NCBI GenBank assembly: GCA_903875055.1
Contig: CAIQUX010000059.1
Coordinates: 1-46,504 of the forward strand
Direction of reading: 5' to 3'
Length of the DNA: 46,504 nucleotides
Source of the DNA: an uncultured Bacteroidota bacterium
GTDB lineage: Bacteria > Bacteroidota > Bacteroidia > Chitinophagales > Chitinophagaceae
This document shows, one piece after another, positions 16,279 through 24,358 of this stretch. The notes under the pieces were generated by a model, which had not been told where the DNA came from, ran no database searches, and saw only the letters and a list, made by a program, of their open reading frames with translations. Made by a program: the position numbers and the translations under genes. Every line of letters starts with the position of its first letter. Positions within the stretch are counted from its first letter, which is position 1.

Positions 16279-17679
16279 TTAGTTCAGGACTTCCTTGGAA
16301 GCCACCAATGGCATATCGGGGACCAATTTGATCTGATCATAACCGCCCAAAACATTCCTCAGGTTATGATACCCTTGACGCTTTAACAAGGATGCTGCGA
16401 TGACAGAACGATAACCACCTGCGCAATGAACATATAAATTATCGGATTCTTCAAAATTGCTGATGATTGAAATGTCGGTCAGCGTGTGCAGAGGGATATT
16501 CAAAGCAGTTTTTACATGGCCGGCTTCAAACTCAAGCTCTTTGCGTACATCTACGACCACCATCTTGGGATCATAATTCAGGTCCATTTTCAATTCATCG
16601 GCTTCGATATCAATGATCAAATCGATTTCTTCCCCTGCATTTTTCCATGCTTCATAACCGCCTTTAAGGTAGCCATGAATTTTATCAAATCCTACACGGG
16701 CCAATCGCACCAGTGTTTCCTCTTCTTTTCCTTCGTCGCTTACTAACACGATGTTGGCATGGAAAGGCAACAGCGCCCCGGCCCATTCGGCAAAGCGGCC
16801 TTCAAGTCCAATGCTGATGGACCCCGGAATAAATCCTTCTGTAAATATTTTTGCTGAACGTGTATCAAGAATGATGGCGCCGTCGTTAATTTCTTTTTTA
16901 AATTCTGTAATGGATAATGGTTTCAAACCTTCTGTTTTTAATTCATCTAAACTGGAATACCCTTTTTGATTAATGCTCGCATTAATAGCGAAATAGACAG
17001 GAGGTGTATTCAAACCTTGGGTGACAGCTTTTATAAAGTCTTCTTTCGATTGCTCCTGCATAGCATAATTGTTGCTTTTCTCTTCTCCGATAGTACTATG
17101 GGTATTCGGCCCTAAATTCTTTCCGCAACTTGAACCAGGTCCGTGTGCGGGATAGACTTTCACATAATCGGGTAATTCCTTCAGTTTGTTGAGAGAATCA
17201 TACATATACGCTGCCAATTCTTCTTTAGTGAGGTTGCCACTAAACAAATCGGGTCGGCCCACATCACCAACGAACAAGGTATCCCCGGTAAAAAGTGCTG
17301 AAGGTTTTCTATCTTCATCCATCAATAAGTAGCATGTCGACTCCAGTGTATGGCCAGGAGTGTGAAGTGCTTTGATGGTCAGTTTCCCTAATTGAAAATC
17401 TTCATTCTCCTTGGCCGTATATTTTTCGAAATCGGTTTTAGCATTTGGACCGTAAATAATCGTGGCTCCTGTTTTTCTTGCCAGATCGATGTGCCCACTG
17501 ACAAAATCGGCATGAAAATGTGTTTCAAAAATGTATTTTATTTTGGCATTTCGTTCTTCAGCCATAGTGATATACTTATCAGTATCACGCAAGGGGTCAA
17601 TAATGGCTACTTCTCCGTCTGATTCGATAAAATAAGCGGCTTCAGACAAACAAGAAGTATATAGTTGTTCGATATACAT
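16279..17679 (-). CDS. MBL-fold hydrolase fused to two rhodanese domains
   Basis: 466 aa. The N-terminal metallo-beta-lactamase domain (1-245) is of the ETHE1/persulfide dioxygenase or BLH type: THFHADFVSGH at 53-63, LHTPGH, GDTLFVGDVGRPDL and VYPAHGPGSSCG supply the metal ligands. Two rhodanese-like domains follow (about 265-355 and 375-460). The second has the active-site loop VHCAGGYRS with its Cys; in the first the matching position reads VLVSDEGKEEE and lacks the Cys, so it is probably structural. Such proteins oxidise or transfer sulfane sulfur from glutathione or similar thiols. Cytoplasmic, no signal. It follows the SDR gene by 23 bases, the last of a five-gene run. Confidence 0.9.
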   Translation of the reverse strand: MYIEQLYTSCLSEAAYFIESDGEVAIIDPLRDTDKYITMAEERNAKIKYIFETHFHADFVSGHIDLARKTGATIIYGPNAKTDFEKYTAKENEDFQLGKLTIKALHTPGHTLESTCYLLMDEDRKPSALFTGDTLFVGDVGRPDLFSGNLTKEELAAYMYDSLNKLKELPDYVKVYPAHGPGSSCGKNLGPNTHSTIGEEKSNNYAMQEQSKEDFIKAVTQGLNTPPVYFAINASINQKGYSSLDELKTEGLKPLSITEFKKEINDGAIILDTRSAKIFTEGFIPGSISIGLEGRFAEWAGALLPFHANIVLVSDEGKEEETLVRLARVGFDKIHGYLKGGYEAWKNAGEEIDLIIDIEADELKMDLNYDPKMVVVDVRKELEFEAGHVKTALNIPLHTLTDISIISNFEESDNLYVHCAGGYRSVIAASLLKRQGYHNLRNVLGGYDQIKLVPDMPLVASKEVLN

Positions 17680-17702
17680 GATGAGTGGGAGTTATGAGAA
17701 AA

Positions 17703-18470
17703 TTAAACTGTTTTTTTAATTGTATAATGCGCATTGGCCTGAGTGAGGCAAGTCAAGGTCAGATCATTGATACAGACATGCTTTGGTAAATTACATGCGT
17801 AATAGATTGTATCTGCCACATCACCTGGCGTGAGAGGTGTAAATCCTTCATATACAGCTTTGGCACGCTCTTCATCTCCTTTGAATCGTACCAATGAAAA
17901 TTCGGTTTCGCAGGCGCCGGGATTGACCGATGTGACTTTAATGCCATATGGCAATAAATCAATTCTCATACTTTTACTGAGTGCGTCTACGGCGTGCTTG
18001 GTAGCGCAATACACATTGCCTTTGGCATAAACATCTTTTGCTGCCGTCGAACTGATATTCACGATATGACCACAGCCTTGTCGCTTCATGATAGGCATCA
18101 CTTCGCGACTTACATGCAGCAGTCCTTTAACATTAGTATCAATCATTACATTCCAATCATCATAATCACCTTCGTCGATGCTTGACATGCCTGATGCGAG
18201 ACCTGCGTTATTGATCAATATATCAATGACCGGGAAACGGGTCATGTCAATCGAGGCGATTGCCTGTTTGGTTTCTTCGAGGTTTCTGACATCGAAACAT
18301 AGGATTTGCACTTCACTTTTATATTGCTCCTCCAATGCGGCTTTCAAGGCAGTCAAACGATCGATTCGTCTACCTGTTAAAATAAGGTTGAAATTATTTT
18401 TTGCAAACTGTAGTGCACAACTTTGGCCTATCCCCGATGTTGCTCCTGTGATTAATACTGTTCTATTCAT
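17703..18470 (-). CDS. Short-chain dehydrogenase/reductase, YdfG-like
   Basis: 255 aa, single SDR domain. The Rossmann glycine motif is TGATSGIG at residues 7-14 with GRR after strand two, which favours NADP. NNAG is present (INNAGLASG). The catalytic residues are Ser in NISSTA and Tyr/Lys in YCATK. Overall similarity is to the YdfG family (3-hydroxy acid or serine dehydrogenase activity), but the substrate cannot be read from sequence. Start ATG at 18470, four bases after the stop of the T9SS cargo gene and 23 bases before the MBL-rhodanese gene, so it is probably co-transcribed with both. Confidence 0.88.
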   Translation of the reverse strand: MNRTVLITGATSGIGQSCALQFAKNNFNLILTGRRIDRLTALKAALEEQYKSEVQILCFDVRNLEETKQAIASIDMTRFPVIDILINNAGLASGMSSIDEGDYDDWNVMIDTNVKGLLHVSREVMPIMKRQGCGHIVNISSTAAKDVYAKGNVYCATKHAVDALSKSMRIDLLPYGIKVTSVNPGACETEFSLVRFKGDEERAKAVYEGFTPLTPGDVADTIYYACNLPKHVCINDLTLTCLTQANAHYTIKKTV

Positions 18471-18474
18471 GTCG

Positions 18475-20394
18475 TTATCTGAGTAAGGTCACGTCCCCTT
18501 TGATCGTTTTTTCTTTGTTATCTATGTCGATGGCACTAATGATCCAAAAATACGTGCCGACTTCGCAATCTTTCCCTTTGTAGGTCCCATCCCACCCTCT
18601 TCGGAAGTAGTTGGTGAAAAATACCTGTTCGCCCCATCGGTCGTAGATTTTGAAATAATTTAATTTTTTGAAGCCAGCCGCGAGGATTCTGAAAATGTCA
18701 TTGTCACCATCGCTGTTCGGAGAAAAAGCATTCGGCATACTAAGATATGGGCCATTGGCCACAGTAATTTTGATGGTGTCTTTCCCCATACAGCCATTCG
18801 ATGTGATACCCTGAAGTACATATGTAAATTCACCCATGTCAGGAAAAATCGCATTGGGGTTGAAGACATTCGGATTGTCCATATAGGTGGAAGGGCTCCA
18901 TGAGTAGTTTTGGGCCCCTGTGCCATGAAACTGGAAGGGTGTATTCTTTACAATGACTGTATCATTACCTGCAAAAACATGAACTAACGGTATGCTCAAT
19001 GTTTTGGAAGCAGTATCCCTGCATCCATATTTATTTCCAGAAATGAGCGTGACAGTAAATTCTTGACCTACGTTGCTGTAAGTATGTGTTGGGTCCTGTA
19101 TTCGGCTTGTATCGCCATCATCAAAATTCCATTTCCAGTAATTGATGGCATTGAACGAGGAGGTAGTCTTGTCAAAAAATGAAATGGGTTGATCGGGACA
19201 AAGTAATCCCTGGTAATCAAAGTCCGTTTTAAAATCGGGATAAACTTTAACTAGGCGGGTGATGCTGTCAGGACAAGTAGAGCCTTTATTCACAATCAAC
19301 TTGACGACATAAGTACCAGTATCACTATAGGTATAAGTCGGTTCAAACTGCGTAGAAGTATCTGTAGTCAGAGCTGTTTCGCCAAAGTCCCAGTCATATT
19401 TGAATCCACCGGTACTGGTATTGATGAAATGAATCGTTTTGGTTTTACAACTGACGATATATGTATTCTGTTCTTCAGAAAACTGAGGAATGTTGGCAAC
19501 AACAGCTTTAGAACAATTGGTTACAACAAACTGAAATTCTCGATTGATAGTGTTTATGATATTACCGTTTCGCCATTCGTGACAACATACACTCACCACA
19601 AAACGACCTAACAAATTAGGTGTTCCTGTAATGATACCTGTCACAGGATTTATTTTCAGCAGCGGGTTGCCTCCCATCGGGTTGCCTCCGTTGAGCGGTG
19701 ATATATAATCGACAGTACTCAGACCAGGAAGATTGCCAGTTATTTTTGGTTTCGGGTCAGTCGGGTCTCCGCCCTTAAAGGCGTCACAGAAGTCGTACGA
19801 TAATGAATCGCCATCAGCGTCAAAAGCTGAATGGTTATACACGAAAGGATTGTTGATGCAGATAATCTGAGGAGGATAATTGTTGAAAACAGCGCTGGTA
19901 TTGCAGACTATTGGTGCAGCCGGAATAGTGGCGAAATAGGTGGCACCGGTATTCCCTGGATTAATGATATTGTTGATCGAACCGTTCCGGCAACAGCGTT
20001 GACACATGATAGTATAAGTAGTGGCATTGTCTGGCAAAATGACCAGATACTTGAACTGAAGCCGGTTGATGCAGGTCGGAGGTGGATTGTTGATACAGTC
20101 GTTACTGAAATTCACCGGTACGACCAGACTGCTTGAGGCATAAACTGAATCGATAGAATAAAAAGAATTCCCTCTGAATATGGTAAGAAATGCCGGGTCG
20201 TCATCAGCTAAAGCGGCTGGGTTTCCTCCACCTTGTGATGGTGGCAGACAATCCCGGTAAAGGTTCAATGTGAACTCATACTTGTTGGTGCCGATACATT
20301 TATATGTAAACTCTCCCCCTACGATATGCGAAGCAAACGCTGATTGACAAAGCACTAACAATATTATTGGCAGGAGTTTTTTCAAGATGAACAA
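18475..20394 (-). CDS. Secreted PKD-domain protein with a gliding-type (type B) T9SS sorting domain
   Basis: 639 aa. Signal peptide LKKLLPIILLVLCQSAFA, then a mature start SHIVGGEFTYKCIG and a cysteine-rich N-terminal part. Two PKD-like domains are seen: one near 320-385 (YDWDFGE, YTYSDTGTYVVKLIV) and one near 405-470 (WKWNFDDGD, HTYSNVGQEFTVTL). The last 90 residues, from PNAFSPNSDGDNDIF through IYDRWGEQVF and GWDGTYKGK, are the gliding motility-associated C-terminal domain that directs export by type IX secretion. Likely a surface adhesin-type protein. There is no ATG: the frame starts at TTG 20394 or TTG 20385 (giving MKKLLP). It is 12 bases after the hydrolase gene. Confidence 0.88.
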   Translation of the reverse strand: MFILKKLLPIILLVLCQSAFASHIVGGEFTYKCIGTNKYEFTLNLYRDCLPPSQGGGNPAALADDDPAFLTIFRGNSFYSIDSVYASSSLVVPVNFSNDCINNPPPTCINRLQFKYLVILPDNATTYTIMCQRCCRNGSINNIINPGNTGATYFATIPAAPIVCNTSAVFNNYPPQIICINNPFVYNHSAFDADGDSLSYDFCDAFKGGDPTDPKPKITGNLPGLSTVDYISPLNGGNPMGGNPLLKINPVTGIITGTPNLLGRFVVSVCCHEWRNGNIINTINREFQFVVTNCSKAVVANIPQFSEEQNTYIVSCKTKTIHFINTSTGGFKYDWDFGETALTTDTSTQFEPTYTYSDTGTYVVKLIVNKGSTCPDSITRLVKVYPDFKTDFDYQGLLCPDQPISFFDKTTSSFNAINYWKWNFDDGDTSRIQDPTHTYSNVGQEFTVTLISGNKYGCRDTASKTLSIPLVHVFAGNDTVIVKNTPFQFHGTGAQNYSWSPSTYMDNPNVFNPNAIFPDMGEFTYVLQGITSNGCMGKDTIKITVANGPYLSMPNAFSPNSDGDNDIFRILAAGFKKLNYFKIYDRWGEQVFFTNYFRRGWDGTYKGKDCEVGTYFWIISAIDIDNKEKTIKGDVTLLR

Positions 20395-20406
20395 AAGTAA
20401 GGCTTT

Positions 20407-21213
20407 TTATAATTTTAAAACGTATTTCAAAAAGCTATTTAGCATAGCATTTAACTGCGCCGGGCTTTCTACCATGCCGCTGTGACCGATATCACGGAGT
20501 ATATCCACCTTGGCCATTTTCGGGATAGCAGATTGTTGTAAAGATTGAGAAAAGGGTACTGCATTATCTTCAGTGCCAATAACGAACTGAACCGGCAAGG
20601 GCGTCTTTTGCAAGACGGAAATTCTGGAAGGGCGATTGATCATAGCCATATAATAGGCTTGTAATGAATCAGACGAAATTTGCAAGGCATTCGTGAGGTG
20701 TTCAGCCATTTCGTCCTGTTTCGTCTTTTTTGAAGATTCACTATACAAATTGGGAATCATAGCTTTCAGGAAGACTTCCTTTCCGTCATTTTGAATAAGT
20801 TTGATAGATTTTCGCCTGTTCTCTTTCTTTATATCATCATCCTCATACGCGGATGAATGCACCAAAGAGAATGCGGCTAAATTCGTTTCATATTTTTCGG
20901 CGAAAGCCAGTGTAGCATAACCTCCCATTGAATGACCTATGAGAATGATTTTTTGAAGTTGTTCCTGTTGCATGATTTCTAGTACAAAATCTGCTAATAA
21001 TTCCATGCTCATTTCTTCCTTTGGCAAAGGCGACAAACCACTTCCCGGTAAATCTGGAACAATTACGGTATAATCTGTGTTAAGCGCAGCCACCTGATAC
21101 TTCCAGATGTGATGGTCTTCAGCAAAACCATGTAAGAGTATTATGGGGAATCCGTGGCCGCTTTTCGCATAGACACATTTCGTAAACCGGTCACTTTTCA
21201 ATACAACCTTCAT
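20407..21213 (-). CDS. Alpha/beta-fold hydrolase
   Basis: 268 aa. A single alpha/beta hydrolase domain. Residues near 24-30 (LLHGFAED) form the oxyanion region. The nucleophile elbow is GHSMGG. The acid is Asp in VIGTEDNAVP, and the catalytic His lies in RDIGHSGMVESP. No signal peptide, so cytoplasmic. The open frame extends to 21270, overlapping the previous gene, but the ATG at 21213 (MKVVLKSDRF) fits the domain start and leaves a four-base gap. The substrate is unknown: esterase, peptidase and dehalogenase-like enzymes share this pattern. Confidence 0.88.
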   Translation of the reverse strand: MKVVLKSDRFTKCVYAKSGHGFPIILLHGFAEDHHIWKYQVAALNTDYTVIVPDLPGSGLSPLPKEEMSMELLADFVLEIMQQEQLQKIILIGHSMGGYATLAFAEKYETNLAAFSLVHSSAYEDDDIKKENRRKSIKLIQNDGKEVFLKAMIPNLYSESSKKTKQDEMAEHLTNALQISSDSLQAYYMAMINRPSRISVLQKTPLPVQFVIGTEDNAVPFSQSLQQSAIPKMAKVDILRDIGHSGMVESPAQLNAMLNSFLKYVLKL

Positions 21214-21217
21214 CTGA

Positions 21218-22378
21218 TTAAACTGGTTTGTTAAATGTGAAGTAAGCAGATTGTCGTGAGTACTTACCAAGACGGAAAAGTATAAGAAGAAGCAATGGCG
21301 TTATCTCAGGTATATAAGGCTGAATGGCAAATAGACCGTATATCATCGACAAGATGACCAACCATGATGCATATCCTGCATAACGGCTCACCTTATCAGA
21401 TTTCCTTGGTAACATGAAGGCAAACACCAGATGTAGCGGAAATGCCCAGAAGAGATTACGGTTGTAACTGCACACCGCATGTTCTGTGCCGAACCACATG
21501 AACAACATAAAGCATCCCAATAGCCCAAGCAATAAAAAAAATAAGACGTCAAAGTATACCCACCAAGCTTGAGCTGTTTTATTGAATGAAAGGAATACTA
21601 CGGTCAGTAACAAGGCCCAAAGAAGCAATTTAGGTTGATTCGCTTCTGCCGGTATAGTTGCCACTTGAGGCAAAATTGGAATAGTTTCTTTCACAATACG
21701 CTTCCCGTCAAGAGTGGCTTCTGAAATTCCTTTCATTAGATAATCCGGAAGAAACATGCTTTGTACATTGCTCATTTTGTTATCGACAATATGGCACATG
21801 AGTAGATTGATACCCACTCGTTCCCAATGTTTGTTTTTCTCATATTGATCAAGGATGGTGCGGAAACTGCAGCTGTCATCCGCCATGGAGTGTCCGAATA
21901 TGAAGCGAGTGCTGAAGAGTTTTGGGAAGATATCACGCACTCTGGTCGAACAATTATCAAGCAGGAAATCGTAATGATAATATTTATTTTCTTCTTTCAA
22001 ATTATCTGACAAGAAATGTTGCACCATTTTTGCATCCTTCTCTGAAAGGTCTAGCAACTGTTCGGTCACACCACGACCTTCACTAATATAAGTACCAATA
22101 AAGCCTTGAAAATTTTCGTCGTTGAGATAGTACGGGAGTTTGCCCCGGGTGAATTTTGAGTAGAAATCAGGATCGCCGAAATTGAAGGTGCCATAGTTAT
22201 AAACAACGTCAGATCCAGAGCAGGAATCGACAATGCGAACCGCACTATGACCATAGCACGAATAAAGGTCTTCGCCAACCCCGCAGGTTAGGATGCTTAC
22301 ACGTAAACGACATGTGTCTTGGGCATCTGAAACATATATACATAGCAGAAGGAAGAAGCTTAGCACAATTGTTTTCAA
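21218..22378 (-). CDS. DUF4105 / Lnb-domain membrane protein
   Basis: 386 aa from TTG 22378 (the frame is open to TTG 22426). After a signal peptide or anchor (KTIVLSFFLLLCIYVSDAQ) comes the DUF4105 domain: SILTCGVGEDLYSCYGHSAVRI with its conserved His, VVYNYGTFNFGDPDF, and a FLLDNCSTRVRD Cys motif. The C-terminal third has about five membrane helices. DUF4105 is the N-terminal periplasmic domain of Lnb, the lipoprotein N-acyltransferase first named in Gram-positive bacteria. In this phylum a similar role in lipoprotein maturation is plausible, and Cys plus His would be the catalytic pair. This is family knowledge, not proof. No ATG exists upstream of the signal peptide, so the start is uncertain. 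It leads the five-gene run. Confidence 0.8.
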   Translation of the reverse strand: MKTIVLSFFLLLCIYVSDAQDTCRLRVSILTCGVGEDLYSCYGHSAVRIVDSCSGSDVVYNYGTFNFGDPDFYSKFTRGKLPYYLNDENFQGFIGTYISEGRGVTEQLLDLSEKDAKMVQHFLSDNLKEENKYYHYDFLLDNCSTRVRDIFPKLFSTRFIFGHSMADDSCSFRTILDQYEKNKHWERVGINLLMCHIVDNKMSNVQSMFLPDYLMKGISEATLDGKRIVKETIPILPQVATIPAEANQPKLLLWALLLTVVFLSFNKTAQAWWVYFDVLFFLLLGLLGCFMLFMWFGTEHAVCSYNRNLFWAFPLHLVFAFMLPRKSDKVSRYAGYASWLVILSMIYGLFAIQPYIPEITPLLLLILFRLGKYSRQSAYFTFNKPV

Positions 22379-22655
22379 TACACTCGGTCTGATTCGACTA
22401 CTATCGTGATCTTTGTTTGGTCTCAACAGAAATTTATTTTGATGCGCAAAATACGAATAATATCGGGAATAGATTCACCCCTAAAATGCCATTTAGCAAT
22501 CCATCATTTTACTTGATTAGTGAATATAACCTTTCGAATTTAATATTGACGGCTCTCCACCATGTTGAATTAAAAGTGATGGATATTCAGAAGGTTTTTG
22601 CTTGATACAAGGAACTAATCTACTCAAATCAGTGGGGCTTATAAATAAAATAGGC

Positions 22656-23111
22656 CTATTTCTTGGCGTTCTGTACCATGTATGCAGTAACTTCTAGATA
22701 CTCATCTGTATTCAGTTTGGCACGAGGTCCCATTATTTGCATGATATGAATCCATGTTTCTGCAGGTTTACTGATGGCTTGAGGTGTACCATGGCATTTG
22801 CTGCAACGAACTGATACAAGTTTTTTACCTATTTCTGCGCGAAGAGGTGCCATGTCGTTATACATGGTAATTTGTTCATCTGTTGAAACACCTGCAAAAG
22901 GAGTGTTGGGGGTTACCGCATTGACAGCATTCACATCCTGAACAGGAACCTGTTTAACCTCGACTTGTTCACTCTTTTGTTGTTCGACAGCAACTTCTTT
23001 TTTAGCACCGCCATGATCGCTCGACGCTGTTTTCTTTGCGACCTTTGGGGAACAGTTGATCAATATACTTAAGCTGAAGGTAATGAGTATGATTGAAATG
23101 AGTTTCTTCAT
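22656..23111 (-). CDS. Lipoprotein with one c-type haem motif
   Basis: 151 aa. The lipoprotein signal MKKLISIILITFSLSILINC ends at Cys20. Residues 21-75 are a low-complexity Lys/Glu/Val/Gln linker. The C-terminal 60 residues hold one CxxCH haem site (CSKCH at 103-107) and a likely distal Met in HIMQIMGPRAKLN. This resembles a small cytochrome c domain tethered to a membrane. No electron-transfer partner gene is adjacent. The 229 bases upstream of the next leftward gene start (22427-22655) hold no other gene. The promoter is at 23126-23155. Confidence 0.85.
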   Translation of the reverse strand: MKKLISIILITFSLSILINCSPKVAKKTASSDHGGAKKEVAVEQQKSEQVEVKQVPVQDVNAVNAVTPNTPFAGVSTDEQITMYNDMAPLRAEIGKKLVSVRCSKCHGTPQAISKPAETWIHIMQIMGPRAKLNTDEYLEVTAYMVQNAKK

Positions 23112-23125
23112 AAAAAATCTTTTGG

Positions 23126-23155
23126 CTAAAGTAAATGCATTAGCTCATATATCAA
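23126..23155 (-). promoter_or_regulatory. Promoter of the lipoprotein cytochrome gene
   Basis: Minus strand TTG (23155-23153), 19 bases, TACTTTAG (23133-23126), one mismatch to TAnnTTTG, 14 bases before the ATG. Confidence 0.65.
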
Positions 23156-23188
23156 TAATTCATTCTTGTTTTTATTTCGAATTAAGCA

Positions 23189-23219
23189 TTGCACACTAGG
23201 AAAAATAATTGAATCTTTG
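23189..23219 (+). promoter_or_regulatory. Promoter of the PaaG-like gene
   Basis: TTG (23189-23191), 20 bases, AATCTTTG (23212-23219), one mismatch, 17 bases before the ATG. It is divergent from the cytochrome promoter. Confidence 0.6.
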
Positions 23220-23236
23220 CGAAAAGAATTTATAAC

Positions 23237-24013
23237 ATGGCATTCATAAGTATAGAAAAGACAGCCGGCATTGCAAAAATTACCCTCAACAGACCCGACA
23301 AGTTTAACAGCTTTTGTCGCGAAATGGCTCTTGAATTGCAATCAGCCATCGACGATGCCGCCGCCGATGACAATATACGCTGTGTCTATCTCACAGGTGA
23401 AGGCAAAGCATTTTGTGCCGGTCAGGATCTGGCAGAAGCCATCGAAGACAACGGTATCGAATTGGCACAGATCGTATCCGAGCATTACAATCCGATTATC
23501 GAGAAAATGCGAGCCATTCCCAAACCGGTGGTTTGTGCGGTAAATGGCGTGGCTGCTGGTGCCGGTGCCAATATAGCCTTGGCTGGAGATATCGTAGTTG
23601 CCACAGCCAGTGCATCCTTCATACAAGCCTTCAGTAAAATAGGCCTCATACCAGACAGTGGAGGTACGTTTTTTCTGCCTCGTCTGATTGGTTTACAGAA
23701 GGCGGCGGCCTATATGATGTTGGGCGATAAGATCATGGCAGAAGAAGCGGAACGCGTGGGGATGCTCTATAAGGTGTTTGCTGATGATGTATTCAAAACC
23801 GAAAGCTGGAATACTGCCGTGGCATTGGCTCAGATGCCGACGAAAGCACTTGGACTGACGAAAGCCTTGCTCAATCAATCATATCAAAATACGCTTAGCG
23901 CTCAACTGATTCTTGAAGGAGAGTTTCAGGTTAAAGCGGCCGATTCGTTTGATTATAATGAAGGCGTGAATGCATTTCTTGAGAAGCGAAAGCCTTCCTT
24001 CAGAGGAAATTGA
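23237..24013 (+). CDS. paaG: Enoyl-CoA hydratase/isomerase family protein, PaaG-like
   Basis: 258 aa crotonase-fold enzyme. The N-terminal strand pattern ITLNRPDKFNSF is followed by the A-site loop GKAFCAGQDLAEA. The oxyanion region is GVAAGAGANIALAGDIVVA and the catalytic region is FSKIGLIPDSGGTFFLPRLIG, with Asp where PaaG/PaaB isomerases have it. This fits 1,2-epoxyphenylacetyl-CoA isomerase of phenylacetate degradation, but no other paa gene is in the window, so a general enoyl-CoA hydratase in fatty-acid oxidation is possible. It is isolated from the etfBA genes by about 4.9 kb. Confidence 0.85.
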   Translation: MAFISIEKTAGIAKITLNRPDKFNSFCREMALELQSAIDDAAADDNIRCVYLTGEGKAFCAGQDLAEAIEDNGIELAQIVSEHYNPIIEKMRAIPKPVVCAVNGVAAGAGANIALAGDIVVATASASFIQAFSKIGLIPDSGGTFFLPRLIGLQKAAAYMMLGDKIMAEEAERVGMLYKVFADDVFKTESWNTAVALAQMPTKALGLTKALLNQSYQNTLSAQLILEGEFQVKAADSFDYNEGVNAFLEKRKPSFRGN

Positions 24014-24026
24014 TGTTTGATTACAA

Positions 24027-24356
24027 ATGACAGATATCCTTCGTTTTAGTATCCACTTTACCCTGCATATGTTTGCGCCTGGCATGATTGCTTTTATGTT
24101 CTTCAGGAATACATGGAAGCGGGCGTGGGGTATCATGCTGGGAACCATGTTGGTGGACCTGGATCATCTGCTGGCAACTCCGGTCTTCGATCCGAATCGA
24201 TGCAGTATCGGTTTTCATCCCTTGCATTCGTATCCAGCGATTTTTTGTTATTTACTATGTTTATTTCCAAGGTTCACCCGGATCGCAGCTGTCGGTTTAT
24301 TGTTTCATATGCTGACAGATGCAATCGATTGCTGGATGAGGGCGCTTTCATGTTGA
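24027..24356 (+). CDS. DUF6122 membrane protein
   Basis: 109 aa, small membrane protein with about three hydrophobic segments. It carries the conserved polar pattern VDLDHLLATPVFDPNRC, GFHPLHSYPA and LLFHMLTDAIDC; His and Asp residues inside the membrane segments suggest a metal or hydrolase-like site. Matches the DUF6122 family of Bacteroidota, function unknown. It starts 13 bases after the PaaG-like stop on the same strand and ends two bases before the stop of the convergent kinase gene. Confidence 0.78.
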   Translation: MTDILRFSIHFTLHMFAPGMIAFMFFRNTWKRAWGIMLGTMLVDLDHLLATPVFDPNRCSIGFHPLHSYPAIFCYLLCLFPRFTRIAAVGLLFHMLTDAIDCWMRALSC

Positions 24357-24358
24357 AG

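Noticed and set aside
22648-22661. Palindrome AAATAGGCCTATTT as a terminator of the cytochrome gene.
   Set aside because: It has no loop and overlaps the stop codon; the T-run after it is weak, so it is not listed as a feature.
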